A stretch of DNA of 64,000 nt. It comes from Adiantum capillus-veneris (taxonomy: Eukaryota > Streptophyta > Polypodiopsida > Polypodiales > Pteridaceae). Location: the NCBI GenBank assembly GCA_014529385.2, contig CM043963.1:2917001-2981000 (forward strand), read 5' to 3'. The notes under the pieces were generated by a model. The model saw nothing but the letters and a program-made list of their open reading frames with translations. It was not told the DNA's origin and did no database searches. Below are positions 21,061 to 30,846 of this stretch, piece by piece; the first letter of the stretch is position 1; each line of letters starts with the position of its first letter. The translations under genes and the position numbers were made by a program.

Positions 21061-22270
21061 TGGATGAGGATGAGTTGTTGAGATAAGGCAAACTCTTATC
21101 TCTCCGTTTATGAACGAAGATGTAAATCTTTGTATATCCTGGAGCGGGCTAATTCGTCACATGGCACCTGCAAAAGATAAGCAACAAACATCTCCAAGAA
21201 TCGACACAGGTACAGGTACAGGTACAGGTACAGGTATAAACAAGGGACAGGAATTAGCGCATGAGGGAAATATGATACCATGCTCTACACATCAATGCAA
21301 GCTACAATAATGAAGCAAAATGAAGAGATTAAAAAATCTCGTATTGAAAAATCAGGAAGTCGAACATAAACTTCAAATGCAGGACATGTGGATTCTTTGC
21401 CAAGAGGAGAAAATACAAGAGCTACAAGGAGCTTTCGACAAACAAACAGTCATGATGCAGTACACTTTGGCAATGCATGATGAAAAATTTTCACAGATAT
21501 GTGAAAAACCACAGCAACATATATCAGGAAATGTGGGATCTTGAGCAAATATAGTGAGAAATGGTCAAACAAGCCCACCTATCACACGTATGGGGGATGC
21601 AATGTATGTCAATGAGGATGAAAAAGATGAACATAGTAATTTGGGGACTCCCCGAATCAAATAAGGAGCAGGTACTCACCTTGAAGACGGACATTACTGA
21701 CATGATTTCCACCAAATTTGGCATGCATGATGTTGTGGTATATGGAGCACATAGGGTAGGAAAGAAGAGGCCTGAGACTAACTGGGCAATTGTATAGACA
21801 TTGCTGGATGCACGCAAGAGGGCCATCATTCTTGAAAATTCTCGTATTTATTTGAAGGACACCCCACTTTACATCAGCGAAGATAGAACACCTAACCACC
21901 AGAAAGCAAGAAGGGAAGCATACAAGGCACGCACCAATAAGAATGCATCACTAGTCGTGGAAAAAGAACAAGGGAAATGACGGGATAGGACCCATGGGAT
22001 CACGGAACTACAGTAACAAGTTGGAACTGTCGAGGCTTTCCATGGCACAAAGGGGAAGGCCTGACAGAGGTCTTACCTCAAGCCGATGTCCTCTTTTTGA
22101 TGGAAACATGGGAGTACATGACATGCCACATACCACATATTGAGGAATGCATCACACTCTCTCTATGGATGCCATGCACAAAAATGAGGGGTCAAGGAGG
22201 GCTCGCAATAATGTATAAGGAAGAGCTTCAACAAGTGATCACAATATGCAAAAAAGATGCTCATAAACGG
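21061..22270 (+). pseudogene. L1-like LINE, 5' part: ORF1 and start of ORF2 endonuclease
   Basis: ORF1 likely starts at ATG 21161. It has an (ACAGGT)n stretch, a coiled-coil-like Gln/Glu-rich region near 21320-21540, then an RNA-binding core (MNIVIWGLPESNKEQV, YGAHRVGKKRPETNW, YISEDRTPNHQKARREAYK) ending at TGA 21978-21980. Several stops break it. ORF2 begins with an endonuclease-type start: TSWNCRGFPWHKGEGLTEVL, then ADVLFLMETWEY and GGLAIMYKEEL. At 22270 it is cut by the gypsy LTR. Its frame resumes without loss at 39450 (R|YIWIKVATGGKP), so the interruption is an insertion. ORF1 would coat the LINE RNA, and ORF2 would nick target DNA and reverse transcribe. Confidence 0.85.
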
Positions 22271-23415
22271 TGTGAGCGGGATGGAAACACACAGAACGCC
22301 TCTATAACGACCCAACACACACTCTTGGGATGATACACACACACGCTATGGGGCACCACTCGGCTTACACAACACGCCTGGCCGAGACAGGAAACACACA
22401 GACGGAGTGAGAAGAGAGAGATTTCCCACTTGCCCACTTAACACTCACACATACACACTCACACACACTCTCTCAATTTAGATCAAAGGAGGCAAATTGT
22501 TGTTGTTTAGACTCAATGAAGCTCAGCCCAACACCAATGGGGCAAATAGTTTACACAGTATTGAGGAAATACACCAGATACAACCACAAAGTTAAGCAGA
22601 GGCTTCACTCACCGGAGAAGATTACACAGAAAAACAGCAGAAAATTTGTGAGGAATTTGGCAAAATGGACAGCGCCATTGCGTCCGGAACGCCCAAAAAC
22701 CCCACCCTACAATGTCACAGTGCTCAAATCCGACCTCGGATGAGCAGTTTTAGGGTCAAAAAATGCTCCAAAAACAGCAAAAAAACACTTGCGGTTGTTC
22801 CTCCTCTCTTCTCCACGTTTTTTTCTGGTCTTCTCTTAGTTTTTTCAGTTCCCACACTTAGCTTTATTAGTTGGGCACCCTTGGCTTTTTATATGACCTC
22901 AAACGGACCCCGAACAAGCGAAAAACTGACCTCGCAGTGCATAGTTGTCACCTTTTTTGCATCATCCGCACACCTGGCACTCATTTCTTTTCAATAATGC
23001 GTCTCGCAACCACGTGAAGTGGACCCAAAAATTGGTCCTAATGATGACCTTTCTGCATAACTCTCACAAGAAAACACCCACGTCGTGTCCGTACTTCTTC
23101 GCGTGCAAGTACTGACCCCATTCGACGTTCTGACGCCACTAGATGCCATCTGACGCACTCGCTTACCTCATGTCGTCGGCCCGCGGATAGCTTCCTCAAG
23201 AAGTTTTATGCGCTACCAAATCCTCATTATTGTAGAAAAAACACACTGGTACTGGTAACAATGAAAATCGATGCACTAAGTACATGCTGCCCTACCTGTA
23301 CACATGTGGGCCCCACGTAACCACCTAGCTCTGGCAAATGGGCAATCCTTTATTCGATGCACCATGCATGGGTATGAACATATGCACAATCCCTTGCTCC
23401 AAAAAACTCCTGACA
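22271..23415 (-). repeat. element 1, 3' LTR
   Basis: It begins TGTGAGCGGGATGG and ends CTCCTGACA on the plus strand. It is the 3' LTR in the element's own direction. Confidence 0.9.
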
Positions 23416-23437
23416 TAATTTGCCCATCCCCTAGCCT
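23416..23437 (-). other. element 1 polypurine tract
   Basis: On the minus strand AGGCTAGGGGATGGGCAAAT lies directly before the LTR start TGTCAGG, where plus-strand priming occurs. Confidence 0.55.
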
Positions 23438-23443
23438 GCTAGA

Positions 23444-25015
23444 TCATTCATGATCAGCAGCAGCAAAGAGAGATATGAGACTCGCCGCATCACAGGTCTC
23501 CTCATCCCTCACCAACACTGCTTGATCCACAGACAGCTCATCTTGCTCCACCATCATCAATCTAGCATGATACAATTTAAGACGCAATCCATTTACCCTT
23601 GACTTATGTAGAACACCATCCAGGTTAGCTAGCTGATATGTGCCATTTGGAAAACACTCCACTACCTTGAAAGGGCCTTCCCACTTAATTTGAAACTTCT
23701 TTTGGAAGGTGTTGTCTAGCTTACTGTTGTAGCGCAAAACCAAGTCATGTTTCTTGATACCCTTACTTCTGACCTTTTCATTTATCTTTGCCAAAGCCTT
23801 ATCCTGCATCTGCCCATAATGCTCCAATGCGCTCATCCTATCCAACTGAACCTCTTGTAACTGCAAGAGCCTCTCTTTGAATGCATCACTAGGCGGCCCA
23901 AGCAACTTCTCTAACATCTTGACCGCGGGCAACTCTACCTCCACAGGCAATAGTGCTTCCTTTCCATACACCAAATGAAATGGAGTAAACCCTGTACCTG
24001 TCTTCACCGAAGTACGGTAAGCCCATAATGCACTAGGCAATTCCAAATCCCAATTCTTTCCTTGGTGCTCTGTCACTTTAGAAAGAATTTGTACCAACTC
24101 ACCATTGAATCTTTCATTTAAGCCATTACACTGCGGGTAATAAGGAGTGGTATGCTGGTGCCTAATCTTCATCTTTGTGCATAAGAAGTCTAGCAGTTTA
24201 GCTCTAAATCCTGGCCCCTTATCTGAAAGTAGCTCTAATGGCACCCCAAACTTGCAACATATTTCATCATACACAAATTTTGCCACATCCTTTGCAGTGA
24301 TCTGTTTTACTGCTATAGCCTCTGCCCATCTAGAGAGATAGTCCACTGCCGTCAAGATATAGCTTTTGCCTCTGCTTGTGATAGGTAACGGGCCTATTGC
24401 ATCAATCCCCCACTTTTCAAACACATCAAACTCCATAATGGTTTTTCGTAGCTCTGGCTTCAACACTCTCTTCCCAAATGCTTGACACCTATTGCAAGAC
24501 CTACACCAATGGTGAACATCCTTGTGCAAACTAGGCCATACATACCCCTCTTGCAAAATCTTATGCAAGGTGATCTTTAGAGCAAAATGGCCACCACATG
24601 CGCCTTCATGATTCTCTTCCAACACTCTATAAATCTCCTCCCGCCAAGGTACATGTCTCAACACGAGATCAGCCCCTTTCATGTATAAGACATCACCAAT
24701 CAATTTGTACATGTATGCGCTATGCGCAAATCCATACTTCTTAGACTTCTGAATCTCCTTTGGAATGATTCCTGTTAGCAAAAACTCCTCTTCTTGAGCC
24801 AAACTTTCCCGGCCATGATAAAGAGGTAAAGTGGTCCTCAACACAAATAGCTCCCCAATCATGCCTTGAGCTGCTTCATGTGCCTCTCCATTTAGAGCAC
24901 GTTCAATGTGTCTGATGATCCATGCTTCGAACTTTTTTAACAGGCCTTTAATTCTGAAGCACATTTCCTTCAATGAGCTGTTCTTGCTCTTCCACACACC
25001 CATCACTTGCTTCAC
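23444..25015 (-). CDS. element 1 pol, distal part: end of archaeal-type RNase H, integrase
   Basis: The frame continues the polymerase past a TGA at 25019-25021 and has 523 sense codons. The first 50 residues (VMGVWKSKNSSLKEMC) finish the second RNase H. Then come the integrase zinc-binding region (HEGACGGHF, later CRSCNRCQAFGK) and the catalytic core with aspartates in WGIDAIGPLP and LLSDKGPGF and the glutamate in QCNGLNERFNGEL. A C-terminal region with KFQIKWEGPFKVVECFPNGTY ends near the polypurine tract. The SDKG in place of the common SDNG is unusual, but the acidic triad is present. It inserts element cDNA into chromosomes in the nucleus. The stop upstream means it needs readthrough or is inactive. 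Confidence 0.85.
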   Translation of the reverse strand: MKQVMGVWKSKNSSLKEMCFRIKGLLKKFEAWIIRHIERALNGEAHEAAQGMIGELFVLRTTLPLYHGRESLAQEEEFLLTGIIPKEIQKSKKYGFAHSAYMYKLIGDVLYMKGADLVLRHVPWREEIYRVLEENHEGACGGHFALKITLHKILQEGYVWPSLHKDVHHWCRSCNRCQAFGKRVLKPELRKTIMEFDVFEKWGIDAIGPLPITSRGKSYILTAVDYLSRWAEAIAVKQITAKDVAKFVYDEICCKFGVPLELLSDKGPGFRAKLLDFLCTKMKIRHQHTTPYYPQCNGLNERFNGELVQILSKVTEHQGKNWDLELPSALWAYRTSVKTGTGFTPFHLVYGKEALLPVEVELPAVKMLEKLLGPPSDAFKERLLQLQEVQLDRMSALEHYGQMQDKALAKINEKVRSKGIKKHDLVLRYNSKLDNTFQKKFQIKWEGPFKVVECFPNGTYQLANLDGVLHKSRVNGLRLKLYHARLMMVEQDELSVDQAVLVRDEETCDAASLISLFAAADHE

Positions 25016-25018
25016 AAC

Positions 25019-27700
25019 TCACAAGGCATCACGTTTTATGCTCAACCTTCTAACCCCATGCTTCAAACAAATGTGTAATCCGGCTTCCAGAGTAGCATAT
25101 TCAGCCTCATTGTTATTATGAGCATCCAATTTGAACCCTCTCTTGCATACTAGCTTCCCCTCTGGATCATAAAGTGCTATACCCCCTGAAGCTGCATCAT
25201 GGCTCTTTCTGTATGAACCATCAAAGAACAACACATGTGCATTGCTGATCTGTGGCACTTCTTCAACTACCTTTCTCATCACCTCTTCCTTAACAATAAG
25301 GGGATTCTCCTTGTAGGTCAACAAATCAGCTAGGGTAGCCCTTGTACTATCTTCCACTAGAAAAGAGAACTCAAACTCTTGCAGCTCAATTACCCATTTC
25401 TTCACCACATTTGACATGTTAGTACCATTAATTAACTGTGGCAAAAAGGCATAACTCGTCAAGAAAACAAAAGGCCGTGGTAGCAAGTAATGACGAAATC
25501 GTCGACAAGCAAATATTACATTGGCCATCACTAGCTCTACTTCCGAGAACTTTCTCTCCGCTACCAACTTCACTCGGCTTGCACAATACACTGGCCTCAT
25601 ATAATGGCTGCCCTTCCCATTTTGCAATAGCATGGCTCCAATGGCATCATCCCCTACTGATGGATTTACATAAAACACTTTCTCCCAATCAGGAGCCTGC
25701 ATGGCTGACAACCCCCCTAACACCTCTTTCACCTCTTGAAACACTTCTTCACACTTGTCATCCCATTGCAATGGATCATGCTTTGCCACTTGCTGTAATG
25801 GATAAAGAAGCTGTGAAGACAATGGAATGAACCGTGCCATGTACTTCACTTTGTGTTTAAAAGTTGCCAATTGCTTCGTACTCGTAGGTGATGGAAGAAG
25901 AAGAATAGACTTAACCTTTTCTGGATCAGCCTCAATGCCATTTTCTGACACCATATGGCCCAATAACTTCACTCTTGGCTGTGCTAGATGACATTTCTTT
26001 GGATTTAGTTGTCCTCCACATTCATCATATCGAGCCAATACCATCTGCAGCTTCTCATGGTGTTCAGCCCTACTGCTATAGACACAGAAGTCATCCATGA
26101 AAGCTTTAACACAACTACCAATGAATGGTTCCAACACCCAATTTGCTCTCTCTTGATAGAAGGAAGGTCCATTTGACAACCCAAATGGCAATACTGTGTA
26201 GCAATAGCAGCCCCATGGCGTAATAAAAGTGGTCTTTGTGCGGTCTTTAAGAGCAATCTTCAATTGAAAATAGCCTGAAAAACCATCACACACACTGTAC
26301 CTCTCATAACCTGCCACTGAATCCAAGATCTGATCGATGAATGGAAGAGGATATGGGTTCTTCTTAGTGGCTGCGTTTAAGGGTTTAAAATCTACACAAA
26401 TTCTCCACTTCCCATCCTTCTTTGGACTGACTACAACTGGACTCACCCATTCTGTGGTCTCCACAAGGACTATGAACCCTGCCTTCAATAACTTGTCCAC
26501 CTCTTCTCGCAAGGCTTCCATTTGCTCTTGACCCATCCTTCTTAGCCTTTGCCGCACTGGCTTAGCACCTTCTTTCAGCTCTATATGCATCTCTTCGCCC
26601 TTGAACCCTCTGATCTCTTCATATGAAGTAATGAACAAATCAGGAAAACTAGCCAGCATGTGCAAATATATATCCTTCTCCATAGCTGAGAGGTCTCCAC
26701 TGATCATTTGTGTCATCAATTCCTGCTTCTTTGACAACTCAACCTTGGTTTGCATCAGCCCTTCAATCACTTCATAAGGCCCTTCACTTTCATCTTCAAC
26801 CTCATTCACAAATGCAACTAAACCAAACTCCTGGATTTCTTTGTCCATCAAAAGAAATGCAAAATCAGCATCCTCATCACTGCTGGTAGTGCTATCACTG
26901 TCCTCATCGGTCACCGTGGAAGAGTCTTCATCACTAGACTCATCCTCATCTTCATAAAGCTCCTCTAATCGTTTCCTTGTGTCCATATTATAAAGCTTCT
27001 TGGTACCTATCTTTCCATAGAGGCTAATCGTACCATGTCGCCAATCTTGAACAGCTCCCACTGCACGTAACCATGGTCTATCCAGTATAATAGGATATGC
27101 TCCCAACCCTGCTGGCATCACATGAAAATCAACCACTGCCTTTGCATCATATGCCTCCACTTCTAAGCTCTTTACAACACCCAAGCATTTTACTTTTTGA
27201 TGGTTTGCCAATCTGATCTGAAAACCTAACACCCCAGCCACTGTGAGACCCATCTTCTCAACGCATGAGTGTGTTATGACGCATATTTGGGCTCCGCCAT
27301 CCACATAACCTTGTCCCAAATTTTTCCTTTTATGCCACACATCTACTATTGGACAAATGTCTGGTAGCTCATCCATTGCCAACACCTTTACTGAACCTCT
27401 CTCTGGCTCTTTCTCCATTGGGTTAACCATCCTCTTCCACTGTCGCTTTAGCTTAGGCACCATCTCTATAAGCTGCCCAAAAGTAACATCTGCCTTCCTG
27501 CTCGTCAGATCCTCCTTCAAGTCATAGCTTAATTTCCCATCCCCTAGTGGAAAATCTGAAACATGAAAATTTCGACGAGCTCTCCTTTTCCTCTTGGCCT
27601 TGACATCCTCGCCTTCATGGCTCTTTCCTTTCTTCTTACTAGGACCTGGGGCACTTCTTCCTTCCTTATCCTCTGTGGTCCTCTTCCCAATAGGCATCAC
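25019..27700 (-). CDS. element 1 pol, proximal part: protease, reverse transcriptase, RNase H, second RNase H
   Basis: A long clean frame of 893 codons. A basic region (KKKGKSHEGED) comes first, then the protease with YVDGGAQICVIT (DGG in place of D[ST]G) and YPIILDRPWLRAV. A Ser/Asp/Glu-rich spacer is next, then RT with KKDGKWRICVDFKPLNAAT, LPFGLSNGPSFYQ and the catalytic FMDDFCVYS (common form Y.DD). RNase H follows (EKVFYVNPSVGDDAIGAML), and finally an archaeal-type RNase H (HVLFFDGSYRKSHDAASGG, NNNEAEYATLEAGL). The second RNase H places it in or near the Tat/Ogre-like plant gypsy lineage. The frame ends at TGA 25019-25021 inside that domain, and the same frame goes on beyond it. Pol follows gag in the same frame after a single TAA. 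Confidence 0.9.
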   Translation of the reverse strand: MMPIGKRTTEDKEGRSAPGPSKKKGKSHEGEDVKAKRKRRARRNFHVSDFPLGDGKLSYDLKEDLTSRKADVTFGQLIEMVPKLKRQWKRMVNPMEKEPERGSVKVLAMDELPDICPIVDVWHKRKNLGQGYVDGGAQICVITHSCVEKMGLTVAGVLGFQIRLANHQKVKCLGVVKSLEVEAYDAKAVVDFHVMPAGLGAYPIILDRPWLRAVGAVQDWRHGTISLYGKIGTKKLYNMDTRKRLEELYEDEDESSDEDSSTVTDEDSDSTTSSDEDADFAFLLMDKEIQEFGLVAFVNEVEDESEGPYEVIEGLMQTKVELSKKQELMTQMISGDLSAMEKDIYLHMLASFPDLFITSYEEIRGFKGEEMHIELKEGAKPVRQRLRRMGQEQMEALREEVDKLLKAGFIVLVETTEWVSPVVVSPKKDGKWRICVDFKPLNAATKKNPYPLPFIDQILDSVAGYERYSVCDGFSGYFQLKIALKDRTKTTFITPWGCYCYTVLPFGLSNGPSFYQERANWVLEPFIGSCVKAFMDDFCVYSSRAEHHEKLQMVLARYDECGGQLNPKKCHLAQPRVKLLGHMVSENGIEADPEKVKSILLLPSPTSTKQLATFKHKVKYMARFIPLSSQLLYPLQQVAKHDPLQWDDKCEEVFQEVKEVLGGLSAMQAPDWEKVFYVNPSVGDDAIGAMLLQNGKGSHYMRPVYCASRVKLVAERKFSEVELVMANVIFACRRFRHYLLPRPFVFLTSYAFLPQLINGTNMSNVVKKWVIELQEFEFSFLVEDSTRATLADLLTYKENPLIVKEEVMRKVVEEVPQISNAHVLFFDGSYRKSHDAASGGIALYDPEGKLVCKRGFKLDAHNNNEAEYATLEAGLHICLKHGVRRLSIKRDAL

Positions 27701-28654
27701 TTATGTATCCTCTAGCTTTGATGCCTTCTCCAAGGTGACTACACTTAGCACTTTTGTCTTTCCCTTTTCCTCCTGGGTCAGTCCACTAGTTCCTTCGTCT
27801 CCCTTAATTTCGATGCCATAATCATTTGACCTAGTTAGCACCTGTCTTGGCAATGGATACATGTCTCCCCCCATCCTTGGTGGCTTATCACATTGCGGGC
27901 TGATGTGACCCAACTCTCCACAATTATAACATGTGGGCGTTTGCCTCCAAAACCTACCATTGCTTTTTCCAACACCATTCCTAGGCCTTTCTTCACCTCC
28001 TGGCTGATTTGCAAACCTCCCTCGACCTCGATTATTTTCCACTTGACCTAGCATGTTTAGGCTGAGATTCTTCATCAAATCTACCACTTGCCTCATGTCT
28101 TGCCTTAGCCCATCATCTTGCACCGATGTAGTGACCACTGCTGGCATAACCTGAGTAGTAACAGGAACCACTGGTTCATGATGAACCCCTGACATGCGAC
28201 CTTGTAAAGACTCTATATGCTGAAATTCAGACCTCATGGGCAAAGACTCCACCCCTAACTGGCTCATTTTCCTCAACTTCCACTCTTTGTTCCTTGCTAC
28301 CTCTAGTGCATCTTCATATGTCCTAGGCTTCTTTAGCTCCACTCTCCAACATATATTCTCCCAAAGACCATCCAAGAACCTATCCTTCTTCATCATGTCA
28401 AGCGGGGGTACCTGTGGTGCTAAGGCCTTGCACATCCGCTCCCATGCCAATGAGAACTTACGTATGTACGCATCTACTGGCTCACCTTCCTTTTGCACCA
28501 AACCTCGTACTTCTTGCCACACTTTGTCAGGATCTTCTATCTTCACAAACTCCACTTCCAACCCATGCCTTAGATTGTCCCAACTCAATCTTACAGGTGG
28601 ATCCGCTGCACGCAACTCCTCTTCAAATGTTTTGGACCAGACTCGTGCATCACT
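27701..28654 (-). CDS. element 1 gag, 3' portion with zinc knuckle
   Basis: It holds a retrotransposon Gag domain (ARVWSKTFEEELRAADPPVR, VDAYIRKFSLAWERMCKAL, DRFLDGLWENI) and a canonical CX2CX4HX4C knuckle, CYNCGELGHISPQC. It stops at TAA 27701-27703, with pol in the same frame immediately after. The N-terminal 47 codons lie at 37095-37235, beyond the nested element. Excising that element plus one TCACT copy restores a continuous frame of about 364 codons. It forms the capsid-like particle that packages element RNA in the cytoplasm. Confidence 0.85.
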   Translation of the reverse strand, partial: SDARVWSKTFEEELRAADPPVRLSWDNLRHGLEVEFVKIEDPDKVWQEVRGLVQKEGEPVDAYIRKFSLAWERMCKALAPQVPPLDMMKKDRFLDGLWENICWRVELKKPRTYEDALEVARNKEWKLRKMSQLGVESLPMRSEFQHIESLQGRMSGVHHEPVVPVTTQVMPAVVTTSVQDDGLRQDMRQVVDLMKNLSLNMLGQVENNRGRGRFANQPGGEERPRNGVGKSNGRFWRQTPTCYNCGELGHISPQCDKPPRMGGDMYPLPRQVLTRSNDYGIEIKGDEGTSGLTQEEKGKTKVLSVVTLEKASKLEDT

Positions 28655-28904
28655 TGTGCGCTCCTTGCCGCACTGTCGAAGCAAGGGACTTGCCAATACA
28701 CCGTGTGCGAGCCACAAACGGCTCCAAGCACACAACAAGCCTAAACTAGCAAGCTCAAGAGAACAAAGGGTGTGTCACTCACCGCTCTACGCTCGCCTTC
28801 GTGGTGGATTCCTCGCCGCGATGAAGAAGAAGCTGCAGTCGTGCCGCGCTCAACCGCTTCGCCGCCGCCGTGCCTTCGTAATGCTCGATCGCACACACAC
28901 TCTC

Positions 28905-28939
<35 letters not shown>

Positions 28940-29220
28940 AGGAGGTGAAGAAGAAGAAGATGGAGATGGAGCAAGAGCACTCTTCAATTGCACAAATGAG
29001 AGAATGAGTAAAAATTAGGTTTAGTTGGCTTTTATAGGAGCTCACCCCATTCACACTTGGGCGCCCATGCTTAACCAACTAATCCCTTGAATGTCCAAGT
29101 TAAAGTGCGCCTCTCATCGACGATCACTCTACCTTTCCCTATTGGACCGACAAGCCCGGTGCCTGACTCTACTTAAATAAATAATATGGTTACAGTGTCC
29201 GTGTGCCGTGAGGGTTAACA
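28655..29220 (-). repeat. element 2, 3' LTR
   Basis: It contains a (TC)n(CA)n block near 28905-28940, shorter in CA than the copy in the 5' LTR. A TATA-like TTATAGGAG region and AATAAATAATATG near 29180 are seen. Confidence 0.92.
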
Positions 29221-30846
29221 TGCCCCCCTTCCTGATGTAGATTCCGTCCTCGGAAGCTATTGAGTTGAAGCTGGTTCGTCAAGGTGGAAGAGCATTTGAG
29301 ATGAATGTCCTTAGCCTTCTTCAGTCACTGCAAAATCAAACAACATTGGCACAATAATTGCATTCTCATAAAAAGCATATCCAGTTTTAGGTAGACACAT
29401 TGAGTGGAAAAAGAATTTCAAACAATTTGTCAGCAATGAACATTAAATTGCAATGTAATCAAATGCATAAACAGATGTAAAGGTAGAAAATTAAACAAGT
29501 CTAGGGTTGCTAATTTGACGGTCGAAAAGCACTAGAGATCGAATATTAATACCATGGGTAAGCTTCTTAATTTTCAGTGGTCAATTAAGTTGTTTAATCG
29601 CGAGAGCCAAGTATTCATGTTCGAGGGCTGACTAGAGGCTATATCTAGAAAACCTTGTAGTTAAGCTACCATAAAAGGAATTTCTCATGAAATCATCGCC
29701 TGACTGATTACTTTTTCTTTGACCCCCCAAGGTCTTTTCACATTGATTCAATTTTGATGCGTGTGCTTATTTTGTATGCCTTGGGTTTTTTGCTTCTCAA
29801 GGAAAAGCGCCCACACTGGGAACCTCTAGGGCTCTAGTACCATAGGCAATACATGTGAGTGAAGTACCCAATCAAGCTGAGATTTCTCTTCCAGCTTAAA
29901 ATTTTACATTGTGGCACTTTGATTTTTTGTTTGTTCATTTTCAGCATTTTAATTTTGTAACTTTGGGAGGTCATATAACACTGTTACATTCCCCAGGCTC
30001 ATCACATTAGTAAACTCCCTTTATAATACTTAAGCTAAAGGTCAATAGGGTTAAGCCCACTAGAAAGCCCTAGTACATTTCATACAATGCTGCCTAAATC
30101 GGATTAAGAACCTAAGTAACCATTGTTTATTAGGAAGGCATTCCCCATGGTATTAAGAGAAGATTTCTAATACCTAGCTTGGTCAAACTAGCTTAGTCGG
30201 ACTGCTTGATTTTTACACCTAAACAAGTGATTATGACAAAAGATTGCATTGAATTAAATGTTTGATACTAAGCCAATGCGCTGAATAGTATGCTACCAAT
30301 CACAATCAAAGCAGACAAACATGGATGCAAAAAAGATAAGGGCAATGCTAATGGACAAGAAACACCTGTTTGTGTTGATGGTCGCGCTTGATTTGAAGTG
30401 TGAACGAGAGAAAGATTCCATGAAGGTCCAAATCCTATCAATAGCAACACACTCCTGTCCACACTATGAAACACAAACAATACCTCTAGGAGGCACATTA
30501 GTGGGAAAAGAGAACTTTGCTAATCACTCAACTCTAAAACAGAAACACTCCTATCGTACTAATCTTACCTACCCTCCATCACTCAAGTGATGAGGATCAA
30601 AGGTGTTTTATGGCATAGGTTTCTGTTTCACTGTACCAAATGTGACATGTGTAGGTCTGAGTCAATGTTTTGACTTTTATTGTGCATACTCGTTTGCTAA
30701 TTGCGCTTGCTCTTTTTTTTTTTTGTGAGTGTAAAGCTTTATATGTACATTCCCTAAGATTGGAATTGAGAGGTCAGGGAAAAAGATTGAGAGGGAAACA
30801 AATGAATGATGGATGTCCACAAACACTCCCCCCTTCCTTGGGTAGA
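29221..30846 (-). other. element 2, 1.6-kb 3' non-coding region with polypurine tract
   Basis: On the minus strand AGGAAGGGGGGCA sits immediately before the LTR and is the likely polypurine tract (29221-29233). The rest shows no reverse transcriptase, RNase H or integrase motifs in any frame, only short frames. Confidence 0.65.

Noticed and set aside
28236-29018. 260-codon plus-strand frame opposite element 1 gag and the element 2 LTR
   Set aside because: It crosses an LTR boundary and mirrors a real gag frame. A similar mirrored frame recurs at the other LTR, so it is a shadow.
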